Origin: Amorphochlora amoebiformis
Taxonomy: Eukaryota > Cercozoa > Chlorarachniophyceae
Direction of reading: 5' to 3'
Length of the DNA: 64,000 nt
Assembly (NCBI GenBank): GCA_054601695.1
Contig: BAAHQB010000073.1
Coordinates: forward strand, 620,001-684,000
The position numbers and the translations under genes were made by a program. Of this stretch, positions 59,423 through 64,000 are shown piece by piece. Each line of letters starts with the position of its first letter. Positions within the stretch are counted from its first letter, which is position 1. The notes beneath the pieces were generated by a model. The model was not told where the DNA came from. It did not search any database and was given only the letters and a program-made list of their open reading frames with translations.

Positions 59423-60232
59423 ATGTTCAAAAATACGTACCAGTCTGGATTCCTCTCGATTCTCTACAGTATCGGGTATGCGTACTGATTTTTAGGGGTT
59501 CGCATTACTGGATGTAAGGGGGACTGACGTAAACACCCCTCTCAGGAGCAAGCCCCTCCAGATATGGGAGAAGAAGGTGAGGAATGGCCATATCAAGCGC
59601 ATCACTGACCAGGACATCCAGTCAAGCGTCCTGGAAATTATGGGCACGAACGTGAGCACAAATTTCATCTCTTGCCCGAGCAAGGCAAATGAGACCCTTG
59701 GGATCAAGCTGCCTTTCCTTGTCATGATCATCAAAAACGTAAGCACCCCCTCAAACCCCTTGAATTACCCACGTCCTTGCTGGATCAGTCAGCGAAACCT
59801 TAACTTGCGTGTACCTACCCTTCCTCAGCTCAAGAAGTACTTCACCTTCGAGGTTCAAGTTTTGGATGACAAGAATGTCAGGAGACGATTTCGTGCCTCC
59901 AATTATCAGTCGACAACCCGTGTCAAGCCTTTCATTTGTACCATGCCTATGAGGTTAGACGAGGGATGGAACCAGATCCAGTTCAACCTCTCCGACTTCA
60001 CACGTAGAGCATACGGGACGAATTATATCGAGACATTGCGAGTTCAGATCCACGCCAACTGCAGAATCAGAAGGTACATTTTGTTTTAGGGGTGTGAAAT
60101 TGGGGAGTTGCTGAAACCCTGTTTGCTAAATCTGGATTGTATGCCCTCAGGATTTACTTTTCGGATAGACTTTATTCGGAGGAGGAGCTTCCTCCTGAAT
60201 TCAAATTGTTCTTGCCTGTCACCAAAGCTTAG
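59423..60232 (+). CDS. CFAP20: Cilia- and flagella-associated protein 20 (CFAP20 / BUG22)
   Basis: A highly conserved microtubule inner protein of ciliary doublets, also linked to centrioles and RNA in some organisms. Four exons join in phase into 190 residues (animal orthologues are about 193): 59423-59475, 59546-59738, 59829-60073, 60151-60232. The protein opens [20 protein letters not shown], with [99 protein letters not shown] and a C-terminal [18 protein letters not shown], matching CFAP20 nearly position by position as I know the family. The three introns are only 70, 90 and 77 bp, with clean pyrimidine-tract acceptors and no TA repeat. This contrasts with every other large gene here. 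It is divergent from MRPL46. Confidence 0.97.
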
Positions 60233-60389
60233 TTGTAACAACGGCTTTGAAGTACACGATCGCGACTGACAAAAACTGTACAAGTTATGAATTTCAACCG
60301 AGTCAATAGCTTCTAACCGTTCGGTTCGGTAACCATGGTCAGGGTGGGGGTACGATATTAGTATTAGAGAATTATATTAGAGCGATATA

Positions 60390-60452
<63 letters not shown>

Positions 60453-60457
60453 TACAC

Positions 60458-60506
<49 letters not shown>

Positions 60507-60523
60507 AATATATATACACACAC

Positions 60524-60615
<92 letters not shown>
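60390..60615. repeat. (TA)n tract downstream of CFAP20
   Basis: About 225 bp of nearly pure TA with a few TACACACA interruptions. No gene. Confidence 0.9.
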
Positions 60616-60619
<4 letters not shown>

Positions 60620-60639
60620 CTAGAATTTTTCATCTCGAG

Positions 60640-61200
60640 ACTAGACTGAAGTAATTATACGATATATAGTCTCTAGACTCTAGACTCTAGATATCGTAAT
60701 TTATTATGTCCAGTAATCAGGTAATATCTAGAATATCTAGAATTTATAACACGTTAATATTCTAGATATTCTCTAGATTCTAGTAGAACTAGAGAAGTCT
60801 GTTAGACGTAGTCATGATATCGAGAATAAATTTTAAAAATAACACACTAGACTCATGATTAGATACCCCAGATATACTACTCGACTGCGTAGGCTACCTA
60901 CTAGACCTAGGCTAACAGTACTAGTCTAGTAGTAGATACTAGGTTTTAGTAATGTAAGCTAGGTAAGGTTTTGTATGATATATATATACTAGATGCGCTA
61001 GATGATGTGAAAACTGTGTCTACGGACAAAGGGACTTGTTCTTCTATTACTAGCATACTCTAGACTCACATATCAGCGATCGTTTAAATCTTTGTGTTAG
61101 TGTCTTAGTAATAAAGTTAACGTTCGATAAGCACCGCATGATCACGCTTGCTGAGCGTCTAGATCTATTCAATAGTATCTAGAGTATATAGCTCTTATAT
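60640..61200. other. CTAG-rich non-coding island
   Basis: About 550 bp without long microsatellites but dense in CTAG: TCTAGACTCTAGACTCTAGA, ATCTAGAATATCTAGAATTT, CTAGATATTCTCTAGATTCT and several ACTAG/CTAGG steps. No open frame, splice-bounded exon or RNA gene is evident. Confidence 0.75.
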
Positions 61201-61224
61201 ATTTATATATCATATAGTATATAG

Positions 61225-61260
<36 letters not shown>

Positions 61261-61343
61261 TATATACACGGGATCAACGGGAAAAATAAAGGAAAAAACA
61301 GCATCAAACTAGGTTTATATTGAATTTACACACACACACACCA

Positions 61344-61387
<44 letters not shown>

Positions 61388-61469
61388 GCATGAGTTCTAT
61401 ATAGCTGTATTATATGCCGGCACCTGCGACTGAGTCGTATATCGATGTCAACAACTTATTGACGCAAAT

Positions 61470-61502
<33 letters not shown>

Positions 61503-61517
61503 CGTATACATACATAC

Positions 61518-61550
<33 letters not shown>

Positions 61551-61835
61551 ATATATATGTATAATTGATATTGCATGTGTACGAGTCCTCCCCTCTCTGT
61601 TTTATGTTGTTATCGTTATCGTGCATGCTTTCTCTTATTGCTTGCTTTGCGTCTACACATTACATGTCTGCCATTTTCCTCTGACTTAGCCAACCGGGAT
61701 TTTCAGGGATTCCGGGGAATCCCGGGATTCCTTTGGGGATCCCAGGATATTTTTCTGCTGCTTTTCTTTACCTAGGATAGCTGCTTTACAATGAACTCCC
61801 TTACGGCCTCCTAATAAGATAAATTGTAGTTAAGA

Positions 61836-61907
<72 letters not shown>

Positions 61908-62033
61908 ATATATATATATTTGTGTATAATATACCTATATACGGCCTCCTAATAAAATAAATCGTAGTTAAGGAATATGTATATAATACATATATAAATA
62001 AGTGTGTGTATATATATATGTTTGTGTATAATA

Positions 62034-62069
<36 letters not shown>

Positions 62070-62240
62070 TATAAATCATACACATCAAAATAGAAGAAAT
62101 GAACATGTACAATATATATACATATATAATAGTGTGTTAGACGTATGTATGTGTATGTTTATATATATATATATATATTCATGTATACACACACACACAC
62201 ACACATATATATATATTTATATATATATATATTATATATA
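61201..62240. other. Repeats and a short duplicated 38-bp element
   Basis: TA and CA microsatellites flank a unique island (61,560-61,800) that contains an imperfect palindromic CGGGATTTTCAGGGATTCCG region. The element ACGGCCTCCTAATAAGATAA + ATTGTAGTTAAG occurs at about 61,803 and again, slightly changed, at about 61,940. No gene is supported. Confidence 0.65.
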
Positions 62241-62244
62241 GAGC

Positions 62245-62544
62245 GCTAAGCGAGGAAAATAGAGAGTGAGAGGTATAGGAAGAGTGAGAGTGAGAGAGAG
62301 GGAAAGATAGAGAGAGAGAGGAGGGAAAGATAGAGAGAGCGAGAGAGAGAGAGAGAGAGGATGTAAGAGAAAGGGAGAGAGAGAGGGAGAGATAGTGCGA
62401 GCGAGAGGGGGAGAGAGAGAGGAAGAAAGAGAGAGGGAGAGGGAGAGAGAGGGAGAGAGAGGGAGAGAGGGAGAGAGGGAGAGAGAGAGGGAGAGAGGGA
62501 GAGAGAGAGGGAGAGAGAGAGAGAGAGAGGGAGAGAGAGAGAGA

Positions 62545-62588
<44 letters not shown>

Positions 62589-62805
62589 GAGAGAGGAAGA
62601 GGGAGAGAGAGAGGAAGAGAGAGAGAGAGAGGAAGAGAGAGAGAGAGAGGAGAAAGAGAGTGAGTGATAGAGAGAAGAGCGTGAAAAAGGGTGAGAGAAG
62701 AGAGAGAGTGTGAGACATAGTGCGAGAGAGAGAGAGAGAGAGAGAGAAATGAGATGCGAGAGAGAGAGAGAGAGAGAGAAATGAGATGCGAGAGAGAGAG
62801 AGAGT
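62245..62805. repeat. Polypurine GAGAGG tract
   Basis: About 560 bp of plus-strand GAGAGA/GGGAGA with occasional single T or C. The Arg/Glu and Ser/Leu frames on the two strands are artefacts. Confidence 0.92.
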
Positions 62806-62828
62806 TTTAGTTAGAGGGTATGAAGGAC

Positions 62829-62873
62829 CGTCTCTGCCTCAATAGGGTACTTCCTTGTCTCCATGGTATCCAG
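62829..62873 (-). CDS. Possible minus-strand exon
   Basis: A 45-nt segment with acceptor TTTACAG and donor ACG|GTCCTT reads LDTMETRKYPIEAET in phase 0/0. It could follow the exon at 63,855-63,917 in the same gene. It is the only non-repetitive part of this stretch. No family is recognised. Confidence 0.35.
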
Positions 62874-62882
62874 CTGTAAACG

Positions 62883-62917
<35 letters not shown>

Positions 62918-63102
62918 GTACGTGTGTGTGTATATATGTGTATGTTTATATCCATCCATACATCTATATATATATTATATATATATATATATATTATATA
63001 TTACATACACGGAAATGTGTAATATACATGTATTGTTATGTTAGATTATGAAAATAACCTTGTTTATGATTGTATATACAAATAATTTTGTTTGTATGCA
63101 TA

Positions 63103-63144
<42 letters not shown>

Positions 63145-63169
63145 TATCTACAGATTAAAATATACTTAC

Positions 63170-63203
<34 letters not shown>

Positions 63204-63386
63204 GTATTTATATACATATATGAATATAGACAGATGTAAATGTATATCTGTTTCTATTTTATGTAAATATGTATACATGTATATATATATATATGTATAT
63301 ATACGTATTTTTATATATACGTGTATATACATATATGTATGTGTGTATATATAAATATACATATGTTATGTATGTTGCTATGAAAG

Positions 63387-63410
63387 CTAAACATTGCTGG
63401 TGTACTCGCC
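63387..63410 (-). CDS. Possible terminal exon, minus strand
   Basis: Eight codons after an acceptor (AAATCATAG) read GEYTSNV then TAG. The phase fits the exon at 63,855-63,917, which would make it the 3' end of that gene. It is an alternative to joining with 62,829-62,873. Very short, so weakly supported. Confidence 0.25.
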   Translation of the reverse strand, partial: GEYTSNV

Positions 63411-63675
63411 CTATGATTTTATTTATTTTATAATATACTATATATATATTTCCACACACACACATATATATATAAATATATATATCTATATGTATATATA
63501 TATATATGTAAATATATATATATGTATTATATATAAATTATACGTATACATATATATATATATATGTATATATTATATCTTTACACATATATATCGTGTG
63601 ACATATGTTTACAATTTTATACATACATACACCTACACATATATACAATAATAGCATACGGTAATAATACTAATA

Positions 63676-63706
<31 letters not shown>

Positions 63707-63854
63707 GTACATCTGTATATATATATATATATATATATATGCACATATATACACACATATATACACATATACACACACACACACACATGTGTATATATGT
63801 ACATATGTACATGTATGTATTATAGAAAAATATACATATTCATATATGTACAAC

Positions 63855-63917
63855 CTGAGCGAGTGTATCAGGAACATCAAGCTTTTTCATAGCTTCCGAA
63901 CCCACCGCACGCTCGAC
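63855..63917 (-). CDS. Exon of a gene entering from the right edge
   Basis: 63 nt reading [20 protein letters not shown] then Q, with acceptor CCCTAACCTTAG|G at 63,918 and donor CAG|GTTGTA at 63,854. The island is non-repetitive with protein-like codon use. The 5' part of the gene lies beyond the window. No family is assigned from 21 residues. Confidence 0.5.
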
Positions 63918-64000
63918 CTAAGGTTAGGGTTAGGGTTAGGGTTAGAGTTAAAGCTAGGGTTAGGGTTAGGGTTAGGGTTAGAGCTAGGGTTAGGGTTAGG
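63918..64000. repeat. Interstitial TTAGGG array at the right edge
   Basis: TTAGGG units with variants (TTAGAGTTAAAGCTAGGG, TTAGAGCTAGGG) run to the last base. They directly abut the exon at 63,855-63,917, so I read them as intronic rather than as a chromosome end. A true right telomere would also be G-rich on this strand, so the next bases decide. Confidence 0.7.

Noticed and set aside
63918-64000. Right edge as a chromosome-end telomere
   Set aside because: The array has variant units and directly abuts an exon acceptor, and the window is cut at a round length. An internal array is the simpler reading, though not proven.

Overview
The window is nuclear DNA of a eukaryote, probably a unicellular protist or alga. 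It opens with a short CCCTAA telomeric array, so the left edge is probably a chromosome end, and the organism uses the TTAGGG-type telomere repeat. Genes are split into many short GT-AG exons separated by introns made largely of (TA)n and other simple repeats. Almost every long open frame in the TA, GA or CT tracts (poly-Tyr/Ile, poly-Ser/Leu, Arg/Glu) is therefore an artefact. I rebuilt genes by hand from splice signals, reading phase and protein resemblance. Four models keep phase across all junctions and sum to whole codons: ceramidase, the PB1-like membrane protein, MRPL46 and CFAP20. No transcript data were available.

Layout. 1-54 is the telomere. 55-4,150 is subtelomere: TA tracts, a ~130-bp satellite (about 1,311-1,870) and two possible minus-strand exons. 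4,160-5,414 (+) is a seven-exon alkaline ceramidase. 5,415-10,400 is mostly repeats, including a ~90-bp duplication, a palindromic ACGTAC minisatellite, T-rich and C-rich patches, and one unplaced minus-strand ORF. 10,416-26,080 (-) is a La-related RNA-binding protein (LARP) with a La motif, an RRM-like stretch and a low-complexity RG- and Ser-rich tail. Starting 480 bp away, 26,561-39,476 (+) encodes a 588-residue multi-pass membrane protein with two PB1/ubiquitin-like domains, an architecture I do not recognise. 39,699-47,242 (+) is an unrecognised 381-residue protein with one membrane anchor. Converging on it, 47,639-58,915 (-) is mitochondrial ribosomal protein mL46 (MRPL46; 14 exons, 331 residues). 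Divergent from that, 59,423-60,232 (+) is CFAP20, a ciliary microtubule inner protein, with short ordinary introns. 60,233-64,000 is repeats plus two or three minus-strand exons of a gene that enters from the right.

The genes are unrelated housekeeping functions: sphingolipid turnover, RNA binding, mitochondrial translation and cilium structure. They sit in divergent or convergent pairs. CFAP20 and a conventional spliceosomal intron system suggest a lineage with cilia, but I cannot name the group.

The most unusual feature is what the introns are made of. One MRPL46 intron is almost entirely telomeric repeats in both orientations, running up to its 3' splice site. The next MRPL46 intron is over 1.1 kb of nearly pure polypyrimidine on the coding strand. 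At the right edge a second exon appears to be preceded directly by a telomeric-repeat intron. Another MRPL46 intron carries three near-identical copies of an exon-like module in antisense.
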